Source: Epiperipatus broadwayi (taxonomy: Eukaryota > Onychophora > Udeonychophora > Euonychophora > Peripatidae). From it: DNA of 64,000 nt. How positions within the stretch are numbered: the stretch's first letter is position 1; every line of letters starts with the position of its first letter. The notes under the pieces are model-generated. The model was not told the origin of the DNA. It worked only from the letters and a program-made list of their open reading frames with translations, and searched no databases. Positions 35,417-47,840 of this stretch are shown piece after piece. A program made the translations under genes and the position numbers. The DNA is taken from positions 312,001 through 376,000 of the forward strand of contig JAQFVV010012547.1 in assembly GCA_028023455.1 (NCBI GenBank). The letters are read 5' to 3'.

Positions 35417-35767
35417 ATATATACAAAACATCCATTAAGTTAAATAATAAGTGGTTAATGGATAAAGAATGGATAGTTAATTAATTAATATATGTGGATA
35501 TATATCCATTCAATATATATAACAGAGTAATTTTGTAGTAGAATTGAGGGGGAAAAAATCACATAATAGATCATGTCAAATATCCATTTGTTTATCTATC
35601 TTCTCTCATGTATTGATATAGATGTCGCTGTATGTGCTTTAAATCGTGGAGACATATTGAAAAGGGCAAAAAAACATAATTTGCCAAAAAAGGCTTTTAT
35701 ATAATAATTTTATAATTTGTAATCTTTGTTGCTTGTATATATGTATTTTTAAACATATTTGACTATT
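35289..35767 (+). repeat. Right inverted arm of the PLE
   Basis: Sense-oriented 3' end of the element. It has aaaaaa after gacgt where the left arm has four, which replaces the end NVNRRKIYETN... by NVNRRKKYMKQTT and an early stop at 35416. Confidence 0.92.
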
Positions 35768-36815
35768 GTATACTTGAAGTGCAACATAAAAAAAGAATTG
35801 GTTTTAATTCTGATTCTGTTTCTGTAAGTATAAAATTTAAATTGAAGTGAGATTTTTAAGTTGTTAATTTTTAATATGATACTTGAGCTTGCTTATTTTT
35901 GAATAACTGTTTTATTCTTGGATTAATTTTGAATAGATACGCACAAAGTTCATCCAAGATAGAAAGAAAGCAATTTCTATCTTTGCTTCAAACATGAAAA
36001 GGGAAATTTTTGTTGAATACTTAAAACAGTGGTGATGATATAAGTTTTGCTGCATCAAATTTATTTATATTCATCTGAAAATTTGCTAATATTATTTATT
36101 TAATTTTATATCTTATGGTAGCTGTAAGAAATGTTCACTCTTGTTGGGAATCACTGCCTTAAAGGAATTGAATAGGCAAAATTTTTATTGACCACTTAAT
36201 ATATTCTTATCATTGCATCTGTTATTCCTGTGCGACTGTTCAAAGAAATATAAAATGGTCTGCTCATCAATTTGCATCAACCAAGATGATGAGGTTACTG
36301 GCTTTTTTTTTCTTATGATGTTTTCCTCAGTTGAGATTTTTTAATAGCATATTAAATGTAAATACGAATGATCTTTTTTAAATATTTATAGTTATGGCAG
36401 CAAAACTAAATAATGCCTTTATTTCCAGGAGATTATAAAGTCATCTGTCAAGGCAGCAGATGGAGACTGAAAGCAGAGAGTGCTAAGAATCTTCTGATTA
36501 TAGATTTAAATTATCATTATAATGACTTTTTATTTAGGAACCTATAACTGCAGATTAAGTTAAGGAAGATTACATGAAAGAACAACTGTTTAACACTAAA
36601 TAGAACATTGTAGCATTTTGTCAAGTTACAAGAAAAGTGAAGAGGCATTAGTTTGGAAAGTGAATATGTATTTTACTACAAAAGCACAAATATTAGAAGC
36701 ATGAATGGAATTTTGTTATAAATAAAAAGTGGAAGAGCAACAATGTAGATATTGATAGTATATCAGATTAATTATTCAACTTAATGAAAGACATCTAATG
36801 CCCCAGTAATTTTCA
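35768..36815. other. Intron sequence, nothing firmly recognised
   Basis: AT-rich. The part after about 36420 may be the decayed start of the endonuclease fragment that follows. Confidence 0.4.
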
Positions 36816-37050
36816 TTTTGATGAAAAAGCAGAGATTTTTATATAGATATACAAAAGGTTTTTGATCACACCAAATACTTTAAAGTTGTCATGGGAGGCT
36901 TTACTGCTAGTATTGAAAAATAATTGAAAGATGAAAATGCTGTAATTTAGTTATGGTGACAGAAATGAGAAAGGATACAAACTCATGGAGTTTGCAGAAA
37001 ATGTAAAAATGTATATTGTGAATATCTTTCTTTGAGAAAAATATTAAATG
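36816..37050 (+). pseudogene. Non-LTR retrotransposon endonuclease (APE-type) fragment
   Basis: Translation gives KAEIFIDIQKVFDH, FKVVMGGFTAS, then YGDRNEKGYKLMEFAENVKM and YIVNIFL. This matches the APE endonuclease blocks FY-x-(D/E)-LQ-x-xLD ... VVMGDFNA ... G-x-RNERG-x-RL-x-EFA-x-x-x-x-L-x-I-x-NT-F. The catalytic GDFN is changed to GGFT, so it would be inactive. No RT follows on this strand. It may belong to the RT family at 56640-57965. Confidence 0.6.
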
Positions 37051-37277
37051 GATATAGTATCGAATGTATACCTAAATTAGATAATATGTATTTTAAGATT
37101 ATAATTTATTTATTGTGAATGATCTCTTTTTTTGTCTAGTTTATTATTTTCTGATTTCTTTTCTGGTCATATGTATTGTTTATTTTTGTATATGAAGACT
37201 CACTTTGACACATATTAGTTTTTATTATTCCATAACTAATAGAAGTAATATTATTTAACTATAATTATTTATTATAG

Positions 37278-37431
37278 GATTCTGAAGTTTTACAAACTAG
37301 AACAGAAGTTACAGCAGATTTTCATAGATTGAATGTTTTGATACTGAGAAGAGACTTCAGAGATAATATAGTAATTGGTATGAAAGTAGCTACTGCAACT
37401 TTAAGCAATGCTAGGATTTTAGCTACTGTTG
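37278..37431 (+). CDS. Vps13D: VPS13D-like exon f
   Basis: Acceptor tttattatag; donor G|gtcagt, a weaker but acceptable GT site. 51 codons plus one base, entered in phase 0. It encodes DSEVLQTRTEVTADFHRLNV, then LILRRDFRDNIVIGMKVATA and TLSNARILATV. TADF-x-RLN-(V/I)-L-(I/L)-R and K-(V/I)-ATA-x-L are the strand patterns that open a VPS13 repeat. It splices in frame to 63319 (ATVG-IETQIQG) across a 25.9-kb intron. Confidence 0.87.
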
Positions 37432-38330
37432 GTCAGTATAGTTTAAATAATATTTATCTACTTTTGTTTTATATAATTTTTTTAAAATAAATCATGTTCT
37501 CTTGTGAAACTTGTATGGGCATATATCTTATGTTAAAAAAAAACAAAAACTTTTTTACTTCTTTAAAAGGTAACTATTATAATAAATATTTATTAGAGTT
37601 GAAAACTTTGTCCTCAGATTTTTTTGCTTAATTTTTTTTATTTTAATATATTACAACTATTTTTTGGTAGTCATCCTCACTTGCAATTAAAAGAATAAAT
37701 AACATATTATTATAACAAGAAAAACAACAACAAAAGATAATATATTATTAATATTTAGAGAACAAGTATTACTCAGAAAGAAAAATTTGCTTCAGAAGAA
37801 CACACAAAATATCAAATAATCAATCTAAAGTATCAGCATGCGATATTATGTGCATTTGTAATTCACAGATTGGTTTGTATAGTTAGCACAAAACTTGTTT
37901 CAACTTTTTTTTTCTCTCTTTCTATCCTTTTTTTTTAAGTGTTAAATGTAATAGAATACTAGATTGTTATCATTATAATTTGGAGTTTAGTCCAGTCTGA
38001 GTATAATGCAAAATTTTTTATGGATTTTAATCAGGATTAGAATTTTTAAAAAAATAACTGCCCCAATAGAGAACAAAATATGGATTGAAAAATGTCAAAT
38101 CCTCGCTATCCACAATGGTAGACCTGGTAAATAATGCCTTCTTTTTCATTTTAATTTTTTGAAATAATAGAGATCTTTGCCTTGCTATGGGCTGTTTATA
38201 TATTTTTTAAATAATGGTAATATCTTTTTGTTTTAGTATATATTTGTAGTATGTATTTACATAAAAGAAAAATATTTAATAACAACATAATTTACAAGGC
38301 AGATAATTTTTATGATTAAGAATTAATATA
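37432..38330. other. Intron sequence, nothing recognised
   Basis: AT-rich start of the 25.9-kb intron; no frame, repeat copy or RNA gene was seen. Confidence 0.45.
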
Positions 38331-38720
38331 TTATAACGGTCTGGGTTTTCTACCAGAAGAAGACCTAGGGTCTTTGATAGATCCTATGAATGACGTGATG
38401 AAGTGCCTAACCAATGATTGTATCTACCTCTAATGGGCTAGCTCTAAGTCCACACATTAAATTCAGACACAATTTAGGCTAGTTCATCCATACCTCACCC
38501 CTCTTTCGGATTTCATTACTCCTCAGTATTTAAACTCAGGGATAATGTTCTTAGACTCTTTTCAGGGATGAATTTACTTTATGTAGCAGCTATTGCACCT
38601 TTATATAGGTTTTCATTAATTTAAGATATACCAACCCTATTGCTATGTTAGCATATAATAATATGCGTGTGCACATATATATATATTTGACTAAGTCGAT
38701 GGGTGAGTATATGAGAGATT
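38331..38720 (-). repeat. gypsy LTR-like repeat, copy at 38.3 kb
   Basis: Matches 48070-48390 in the same orientation at moderate identity: gtgatgaagtgcctaaccaa / gtgatgaaatgcataaccaa, cacaatttaggctagttc / tacaatttaggttaattc, and ctttatataggtt / ctttatataagtt. The copies are 10 kb apart with gypsy pol between them, so they may be its two LTRs separated by later insertions. Confidence 0.5.
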
Positions 38721-41105
38721 TGATAAATTAGAGATCAACTTTATTTAAAACACATTAACTTTTATTTATGACAGATAAAAAAATCCAAACTATTAACATT
38801 GTAAAAGATGTAATCATTTGACCAATATGCATCTCTACCATATCAATGATTAAAATTATCTGTTATTCCAACCCATACCCATGGTAGTAGATATGCATGA
38901 GTAGATACTTCCTATTTACAAAGCAAATAAGATTAGCTAAAACAAAAAAAAAATATTAATTTGTTATCACAATGATCATGAAGCTAGCTAACTATATTAC
39001 AATATTATATCAACATATGTACAATAGTTCCGTTTTTCTAATTTCACCTGTAGAGGTTCCATCTTCTTTGGTGATCCCCCTATTTGCATACAATTCCTAA
39101 AGTTAATAGAAAAAGAAATTCACACAAGAATTTCACTCATTCACACTGAGTAAACTAAGTACACCTTTAGCCCCTTTAGCGATGGCAATTAGTTCTCCAA
39201 AACTCATTGTTAAGCAAGAATATTGTATACGGAATACGTATTTATAATAGGGGTTTATGGGAAAAAATTGGTCAGTTCCTAAGGCTAACTTAGGAATAAA
39301 TTACATATTAAAAAAAATATTCATTAACACTTATTTTAAATGCAATCTGTTTTTTTTTTAATTTTTTTTCTAATTCAACATTTGCGTTTTAAAATGTTGT
39401 TTTTCTTTTGATTTGAAACCACTTTGGTATAAACAACATTTTTAACGAAGTTACAAAATCAAAAACTATTTTTATATAATTACCAGGTATTTTAAAAATA
39501 ATCCTGAAAGTTTGTGATGATGGTATTTTAGTTGTACTATACTGTATTTATATATCGGACTATTTCATCATCTAATATAAGTGTTGAATGTCTTTCGAAA
39601 AATTAAACTTTATTTAAATAATCCAAGTACTGTACATTATATTTAAATAAAGTTTAATTTTTCTAAAGACATTTAACACTTATATGTACAGTATAGAGTA
39701 TTTAAATAAATCAATTATTTTATATAGCGCGATGTTTATAAACTAATATTTAAACAGCAACAGTTTAATGCTGTTTAAATATTACAGTATATAGTATTAT
39801 AGATTCATTAATTATATATATTTTAAGTTATACGTTCTAAATTTATCATATATTATAACACATAAAATTAAAAGCGTGTGAAGTGCTTGAAAGAGAAGCA
39901 ATAAATAGTGCAAAAATATTATAACACACAAATATACAATCACTTTTTTCTTTAAAATATATATATTCTCCAATAACATCAACAAATTAAAAAATCATTT
40001 TCATTTTTCTTATCAAAAACTTTATTTTTTATATTAATACTGAACATATATATATAGTGTAACGGGCACATATGTACGTTACATTGTTTTTTATTAGTAA
40101 ACATTAAAAGAATAAAAGTTCGCAAATAAAAACTTCTTTTTTTAAGAATTAAAAATTGAAAATTAAAAAATCATCTTAAACTCATATATATATAAAATCG
40201 CACAGATAATAATAAAAAAATTATTATTAAAATAAAACTTTATTAAAAATAAAAAAATATTTTAAAAGAAAAAACTTAAAAAGATTTAGAGATAAAAATG
40301 TATCTTTAATTTTGGAAAACACATTAAGTAATCGGAAAATGGAAATGATTGTTTTAATTAGTCAATGTAAACTAGCCTTGGGCATTGAAATGTATAAGCA
40401 ACGGTCAGATAGGAAAACAATAGAAACTAATAACAAATGAAAGAAATCCATTGGGAAATCGGACCTCAACGAAAAGGGTTTTCACCATCATGATGTAATG
40501 TTGAGTTAATCCACAAAATTATTATAAAAGGAAAGGTTTGAAAATAAAAGAATTAATTAGTTATTACAAGAGTACAGATATGTGTTAGTGCGGAGTCGAA
40601 GGAGAAGGGATTGAAAAGACGCACTCTTCAATCCCTTCATTTCTGCTAAGAAAGAAAGAGAAATGAACTATCGTTTTCTACATTGAGGACCAGTTAAAGC
40701 AAAAACCTCCGGATGGATAAATAAATCGGCCTACAGAATATCAACCCCTTTAGGATGGCGTGGGAATTCACGTTCATGGCAAGCAACGGATAAAGTTGGA
40801 CGTTTTAAAAATCGTAAGAACTTTATATTCACTTGAAAAAAAATAAGAACTCTAAATTTTAAAACCTTTTAGTAAATAATGCAATAAAATCCTATCTGAC
40901 CAAACTAAATTCTTTATTAATAGTGTTATTTGATGTATTTTTTATTTTTTTTATTTTAAATCATTTCCATTTATATTTTTTTGTTCTTTAAGTTTTATTA
41001 TGATTTCTGTTTTTCGAGAAATTAAAGTATATCAATGTTAAACTTAAGTCGGGCGTGAATGGCTGTATAGATTTGTAAAGTTATATTAGGGGAGGGTAAT
41101 CTTAG
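38721..41105. other. Mostly AT-rich sequence, few features
   Basis: Apart from the hairpin at 39575-39685 and a small stem-loop (gaagggattgaa at 40603-40614 with its complement at 40630-40641) nothing is recognised. The stretch 40570-40810 is GC-richer and may be internal sequence of an element. Confidence 0.4.
39575..39685. repeat. Hairpin MITE core, 46-bp arms
   Basis: Arms 39575-39620 and 39640-39685 (ataagtgttgaatgtctttc ... / complement) pair with only a few mismatches around a 19-bp loop, atccaagtactgtacatta. The outer sequences contain actgta words on both sides, which could be decayed ends. Confidence 0.7.
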
Positions 41106-41109
41106 GTTA

Positions 41110-42155
41110 TTTGTGTCGTTGTTGAATTGGGTCAATGAATTGGATATATTTGTGTAGTTAGTAGATGTAATGCAAGATTCGCTACGGGCAGAATCGCTAG
41201 TATATGCCGCACACTTCCGTTTGCCTATGGAAGGAATTATAAGATGGAGAATGCAGTTCCTTTCTATGGAGTTTTTTTTTTATTGCTCTTCTTGTCAGAT
41301 AGATGTAGTATTCCTATCTGACGAGAGGCAATTTCTTCTCTTAACTTTTTGTGCTGCCGTATTTCATATTACATTGAATACATCGATATATCAGATGGAT
41401 TGACGCCAGTTTGACTGCGAACTTTTAGCCTAAGGTTAAATAGGGATAGAATGTTTTATCTTCAAATGCAAATCTATGTAGTCTATTCATACTCGACACT
41501 AAATAAAAATGAATTAAATTTAAGTTGTTTATAGACGCTTGCATGGATTCATTATCGGTTAATTATGTTTTGGGTTTTCATATTTGATCAAAATATATAG
41601 ACATTCGATAAATAATGATACCTTACGGTGAGTGTCTAAAATGTATTTATTCGGAGGTCTTTTAAGTTATTGGTGACAATGCAAGCATCTTATGGTGAAT
41701 GCTATTGGGTTACTTATAAATTTCCTCTGCAATTGATGGTACCAATGATTTTGTATTTTGATCGTTTATGTTTATTTTGAAATGTTTTTGACCGTGGAAT
41801 CTATATAACCGATCTATACTCAACATTTATAAACCCATCTGTGCGAACTTATAAAAAATTAAAATGTAAACTTATAATATTATAAAAAATTAAATTGTAA
41901 ATTTAAATTCTAAAATCAAGTTAAAATTCAAAGTAAAAGTTATTCTAAAATAATGCTAAATTTTATATATGTGCGTAAATAAATGTTTGTGTGTTAATTA
42001 CTGGCAGTGGCTTATTTTATTCTTTTTTATATATTCTTAGATAAGAATTTATTATGAAATTTAAATCTCTGCTGTTACACTGAGCTACTTGGGCTAACGA
42101 TCTGAATATTTAAATAAAGTGGAATCTTAATAGCGTGTATCTGCCTACTTTATAA
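41110..42155 (+). repeat. LTR-like repeat B, direct copy
   Basis: Plus-strand partner of 28150-28930, with internal length differences: a segment near 41210 is missing here and extra sequence lies at 41510-41830. It ends in tctgcctacttt and is followed at 42180 by aatggcgcccctgtag, similar to a tRNA primer-binding site. No coding capacity. Confidence 0.6.
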
Positions 42156-44279
42156 ATTTTTCTAGGCTCAAATGCCTAAATGGCGCCCCTGTAGTGCAGA
42201 TTGCGGTTAGATTCGATCTTCACTTTTTTTTCGATCGTTACAATAGATTTATAGAAGGATTTTTTAATTTGTTGATGTTCTAAATAAAAAAAATTTTCCT
42301 GATCGTTATAGTGAATAATCGATTTTAAATCAAAGTAGTGGGTACAAATTGATGATGATCGCTATTGTGAAATATAATCGCTAAGTGAGGTTTAGGGTAT
42401 ATAATGATTATTAGTTAAACGTAACAATTAACATAAACTCTGTCCTGTACTAGTATGTATGATTAATATGGAATAGTATCAAAAATTCTTACTTCACTCT
42501 GTATTATGTGATGATAATGATCGAATGTCAAATCACTACGAAGGGAATTAACTTAAATTTTATTTAAAAAAAAAAAATTGTCTAGCTTAATAAATTCCCT
42601 CCTCCCGCATTATGTTGTTTTTTATTGCAATGGACTCTTCTGACTGCATACTCACTGAAACTTCCAAGTGTGAGAGTGAAATAAAAATAAAATTTTACAA
42701 ACGTACAAAGCTAAACAAAATAACATATAATAACTGATTTGGTTCAGATCCTCCTGATTAAAGTCTCAGTAATTTTATTATTAATGTCTCCCATGGATAC
42801 AGTCTATTTATCTCCTCACCAGTCCACTTTGATAAATTCTCCCTCACTTGAATCCTCTGGCAATGCACTCATAATGATTCTTTTTTTTCTTGGTTGTTGT
42901 TTTCCTCCTGGATCCACTTAGACACTTTAGATGAGGCATTTGGCATTTTTTTTATAGGTATTTGATGTACAAATGAATTAAATCATCACACTTTGTGGCA
43001 ATTTTGGCAGCTATGGCACATATATCTAGACAGAACACATTGTTTAATACTTCATATAAGATTTAAATTTTCTTCAGCTTATTATTTGGTGTTTAGTAAA
43101 TTTATTCAAAAGAAGATTTTACTCCATTTATATGTACATGCTGGCAATATAATATTCCCTTTCCTTCTTGTTCGATTGACAACACAGTCTTTTATCTTTG
43201 ATTATTGATGTAAAATTCTTTCAGTTCTTTTGTTATGCTGCTAAAGTTTATCAACTTTCGTCATCTTAAATGTTAATTACTATTTCTTTAAACTTTTAGC
43301 GCTATAAAATTTTATATGAATGATATGGTATTTTTAAACATGTTATCCATTTTATCTTTCATTCTAATGTTCGATCTTAAGATATTTATTACTTGTGGTC
43401 ATTATATCCTCTGATAAAATACGAAATATGGTGGAAATGAATTGGGTTTGTTTTTATACTGGGCCTAACTTCTGTTGTTTAGCCAAACTCACATTTTTAA
43501 TTTCCTTTTCCATTGCTGTAATAAAATTATATAGTAAAAGTCTATTCTCATTTTCTAACACTTAGTTGCTTAGGCATTGACTTGACATCAGGTCATCACC
43601 ATGTCTACTAAGTTATTTTTTTATATCGTGACATTTATGCATAGATGGATGACTTATTAGTTTACATATATATGCGAAATGTCTTTTTAATTAGGTTTTT
43701 TCTGCTTTTCATTGAAAAAGAATATTTGTCATTTTAACATTATTACAAGTTAGGAATTATTAAGACAAACTTTTAGTGTGTACATGTCTATATGTCTGTT
43801 TGCAAATAAAATTTGATAAAATGTATCTAACCTATTTTCTCAATTTATGTTTTTCATGGGTTTAGTTTGATATCGTGAATACATAAGGGTTGGTTTGAAG
43901 TGGATTATAAGCTACCCTTCCAATTCCCCTACCATTAAGGGTTAAAATTTTCCGGTATTACTAAAATTTTAATGCTCAATTAGTATGTATGTATGTTTTG
44001 TGTTGGATCACTTAAATCCTTTGCCTTTTCCTTTTCTTTTATAAGAAGGGCTTATAAAGCTTATTTATCTAAATTTCTGCTATTACCTCTATTATATTAC
44101 TACAATCTCTTGCTTCATTGCTTGCATCGTAGTAAAGTGAGATTCATATATGGGTCCCCCCTTTTTGATTATGATGGTAATGTGTCTCTATTACAGATGG
44201 CACATAGTCAAACTTGTTATCCTTTATCCTCCTACTTTTGAGGCTTACTGGATTTTTCTAAGGATTAACTAAATATTGG

Positions 44280-45830
44280 AGAATCTATCATGCTACATGG
44301 ATCATCTCCCATGTCTCGGTTGATTCTAACGTATCCCAGTAATTGCTTTTGTGATTACCTGAGCACACTCTCATCATAAATTAATGATTCCATTTTCCTT
44401 TCTAACTTTAACCAAAAATCATGTTTATCATTTAGTTGATTCTCTGATATGTATATTACCTCTGCGGCCACTTTGATTGACCAAAATACGGCTTTGGAAT
44501 GCAGGCGTTATACATTCCCTTAACTTCTCCTCCCATTTTTATCCAAAACACATTTGGACCTGACTGCTTCACAATAGTGAATGGTCCTTAATACTGATTT
44601 ATAAAATTTTTAGTACTTATTTTCTATTGGTTTACTTATATGGGGTATCTTGATAAAGCCTTTATCCCTTATTTTGAAATTGTGTACATCCCCTTTTTTA
44701 TTTTTGTTCCTTCATTCAGACTTATTTAATAATTGTTGATATGCTTTTAGCATGTTCCTTTCTGAGTCAATTTTGTATTGTTCCTTCGTTCAGACTTATT
44801 TAATAATTGAAGTGATTTACTTATATGGGGCATGTTGATAAAGTCTTTATCTTCTATTTTGAAATTGTGTGCACCCCCTTTTTTCTTTTTGTTTCTTCAT
44901 TCAGACTTCTAATAATTGTTGATATGCTTTTAGCATGTCCATTTCTGAGTCAATTTGGTATTGTTCCTTCGTTCAGACTTATTTAATAATTGTTGGTATG
45001 CTTTTAGTATGCCCCTTTCTGAGTCAATTTAGGTACATTCAATTGGGGATTGATATTTTGCAAACAATATGGGAAGAGATTAGTTGAAGTGTAGTCTAAT
45101 GGGCATGAATCCTGTTGACTCATTTTCGCTCTAATTGATTAATTGACTACACGCTCCATTTGCTTTACTCACCCTTTATGCTCATTTACTAGGTAGTTCT
45201 GAACAAAAGTCTGAGCTTCCACATCATCCATTTGCAAGGGTTTGACTGGATTCCTAATGGATGTGAGCACATGTCTTAGCTGAGATTTTTTCACCCATTT
45301 TTTTCATTCTTTGGATAGAAAAGGTATGCCATGGTCCATTAACATGGTTTTGGACTTACCTATCTACGAATTGGAGGGTATATAATACCCTGATGGTATG
45401 TCTGGTATTAGCTTGGGGTATTTGATAAACAGAAACATAATTAGAGAAGAGATCATAAGTGATCAATAGATATTTTTGTTTATTGAATGGAGTCAACGGC
45501 CCATAATAATTGATCACCAAGATCTCCTTTGGTCTTTTAGAAATGATAGATTTTAAAATGTTACTATAACTTTAGTTTACTGGCTTGGCTCATAGGCACA
45601 CTAGACAATCTTGAAGTGACTTGGAAGATGTCTAAAGACATTCTTGTCAAGTAAAACCAATTTGTCAAGGTATGTTCTGTTTTATGGGCACCATAGTGTC
45701 TGTACAAACAGTGGATATACTTTATGAGTCAGGTACACAATGTTTTAGGTATCACTACTCTTCACTCATCCATATTTATATATTGACTATATAGTAAAAC
45801 CTGGTTTCTTATCTTATAGTGAGTGAGACC
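44280..45830 (-). pseudogene. gypsy B integrase remnants
   Basis: Translation shows HYGAHKTEHTL followed by FYLTRM, typical of the H2C2 zinc-binding block (H-x-GH-x-G-x-x-KT...FYWP-M). Decayed core sequence follows, and near 44590 GPFTIVKQSGPNVFWIKMGG matches the C-terminal GPF/Y module. A tandem duplication at 44625-45025 lies between core and C-terminus. Confidence 0.6.
44625..45025 (-). repeat. ~190-bp tandem duplication inside gypsy B
   Basis: ttacttatatgggg(t/c)at at 44632 and 44818, with the following text (ttgataaag-ctttatc, cattcagactta, gatatgcttttagcatg), is repeated about 186 bp apart. A shorter internal unit (ttccttcgttcagacttatt) also recurs at 44780 and 44965. It would destroy the integrase frame. 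Confidence 0.8.
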
Positions 45831-45935
45831 CTTTGGCACATTCAAAACTTTCTCATCTTTTCAACTCGTGATTGGTTCAAATCTGGGACTTTAAATTGTA
45901 ATTGGTATAGCTCCTCTAAATCGTTCTCTACACCA

Positions 45936-46300
45936 TTATGTCATTAAATTTACACTTTTAATGTAGGCATTCTCTACAGACAAATGATTCTGTTCTGACC
46001 TACATGGGTTTCGACTAAGCACACCAGCCATGACATTCTTGGATCCCTTATAGTATTGTACAGTGTAATTGAATTCTTGTAATAGCAAACTCCATTTGAC
46101 TAGACGACTATTAATCAGATAGCTGTGATTCAGGAATTTGAGGCTTTTGTGGTCTGTGATCACTATCACCTCTGATCCAAGTAGCATTTGCTGAAACTTT
46201 TGGAAGGCCCATACTGTTGCCAGTGCCTCCTTTTTGGTAACTGTGTAATTTATTTCTGGTCTCTTCAGGAGCCAGCTGATAAAGTAGAGGCCCCAGGCTG
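45936..46300 (-). pseudogene. gypsy B RNase H domain
   Basis: The open frame at 46187-45936 reads GSEVIVITDHKSLKFLNHSY followed by NSRLVKWSLLLQEFNYTVQY and KGSKNVMAGVLSRNP. TDHKSL-x-(F/Y)L and R-x-x-(K/R)W-x-x-x-LQ-(E/Q)F-x-(Y/F) ... KG-x-x-N-x-x-A-D-x-LSR are standard in Ty3/gypsy RNase H. The D of NVVAD is replaced by G. The N-terminal part, LGVTLTQ-like, lies in another frame to about 46300. Confidence 0.8.
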
Positions 46301-46573
46301 AATGTCTTCCTGGATCTGGGTTAGCGTTACTCCTAATGTGAAGTCACTTCTATCTGTTTGGACAATAAATGGTTTATTAAAATCAGGAAAGGTTAACATG
46401 GTTTGCTCTAAGAACCCTGTTTTAATATTCTCAAATGCCTTGTCCTGTTACTCAGTTCAGTTCCCTCGCTCATCTTTTCTAATTAGTTTTAACAATGATT
46501 CATTGTGATCAGAGAACTTCTGGTAGAAATGATTGTAAAAGTTGCACAGGTTTAAAAATGATCTAATTTGCTT

Positions 46574-47109
46574 TCAGTTTGTTGGTTTATGAAACTTTTG
46601 AATGGCATTGATCTTCTCTGGATGAGGCCTTATCCCATTGTAACCTACGATATGATCCTGGTTAGAAACTAGAGTATTCTTTTTGAAGTTGATTTTGATC
46701 CCTTTTTTGTACCACTCTTCAAAAAATATAGTGAGGTGTTGAAGATGTTCTTCAATTATGGCAGATGCAATTATTACATCATCCACATAAATGATCATGG
46801 TCTGTTTAACATCAGGAGATAGTCTTATCTAAATACCTTATCAGACCAGCACCACTATTTATCAATCCAAAAGGCATCGTATTAAACTGGTATGAAAACC
46901 CTCATATTGGAAGGGAGTGTATGGCGATCATCTGGGTGGAGATCAATTTGCCAATAGCCAGATGTTAGATCAAAAGTGAAAAACACCTTGTTTCCAAATC
47001 TCATGAATGATTTGTATGTGGGTGGTGGAATGTTCTTGTCAGGGACAGTAATTTTGTTTAATTGTCTAGCATCCAAACAAAATCTCATCAACCCATCTTT
47101 CTTCTTCAC
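46574..47109 (-). pseudogene. gypsy B reverse transcriptase
   Basis: The frame 47109-46882 reads MKKKDGLMRFCLDARQLNKI, then FFTFDLTSGYWQIDLHPDD, holding motif A (FDL-x-SGYWQI). The second frame, 46798-46574, begins IIYVDDVIIAS, motif C with the catalytic YVDD, and continues IKINFKKNTLV and YNGIRPHPEKI. A frameshift near 46840-46880 in MPFGL..AG separates them, so the enzyme is broken. Confidence 0.85.
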
Positions 47110-47111
47110 AG

Positions 47112-47840
47112 TTACAACTGGATTACAGTAAGATGAAAGGCATTTGGAAGTGATCCCCCAATCCAGTATTTTATTAATGTTTTTGGGTATTTCTTCACGA
47201 TACTGGTATGGAATAGGGTATGATCTGGATTGAAATGGTTGGTCCTCTGTTGAAATTCATCTATCAGTCCTGGTATCTCTGAAAAGATCGGGATAAATCT
47301 ATTAATTACAGATTGCAATTTCATTGCATCTTCACTTCCAAGCAAGTTGGGTTCTGCAAGTTTGTTATCTATGAGTGCCTCTGGGATACTAGATATAATA
47401 TAGTTAACTTCATGTAGATCATATCTCGGAAGCAATGTCATCTCCAAGACTTCATCGTTTATTTTAACTGTCTTGTCAGAGAAATCAATAATGCAAGTGT
47501 TCAAGTGTAGGATGTCTGCCCCTAGAATGACATCATGAATCAAGCTATTCAGTATAAGAAATGTATGATAAAGGTTTGTTCGGCTTACATTCATCTCAAC
47601 CCAGATTTACTTCTGCACTTGTTTAGCTTTCCTAATGTTAGTCATGGTAACCTGAAAAGATTTTAGTGGTAGGATTTTTAGTCTGAATCTCATGGTGGAA
47701 TTTGTCTGACATGATTGACATCTGGCTGCCCAAATCTAACAATGCTTTAATCAGGAAGCCCTCAAATAAAGCCTCTATCATGGGGCAGCTTTGCAAAATG
47801 AATTTAGGTACTTATCCTCCCATGTCATATCAGTGATTCT
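47112..47840 (-). pseudogene. gypsy B aspartic protease and linker
   Basis: Near 47800-47700 the minus strand reads IKALLDLGSQMSIMS, where LLDLGS replaces the usual LLDTGS. The frame 47594-47112 starts MNVSRTNLYHTFLILNSLIH, then DVILGADIL, the G-x-D-(F/W/I)L block that closes the protease, and a linker ending in FSEIPGLIDEFQ before RT. The catalytic T-to-L change and a frameshift near 47600 make it inactive. Confidence 0.7.

Larger units (their letters stand above)
33730..35767 (+). mobile_element. 5'-truncated Penelope-like element between inverted arms
   Basis: The left arm 33730-34206 and right arm 35289-35767 are inverted copies, nearly identical over about 475 bp; the central 1.08 kb is single copy and encodes the protein described separately. 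Each arm holds the last ~42 codons of the PLE protein, the 3' UTR and a terminal segment. Inverted partial copies at the 5' side are a recognised PLE layout. The arms differ mainly by cgg/tgg near 33812 and by a 2-base length difference in a homopolymer. The near identity suggests a young insertion in the VPS13D-like intron between exons e and f. Confidence 0.9.

Noticed and set aside
45936-47594. Endogenous retrovirus of gypsy type with an envelope gene
   Set aside because: No envelope-like frame (signal peptide, furin site, membrane anchor) was seen after integrase; treated as an ordinary Ty3/gypsy retrotransposon.
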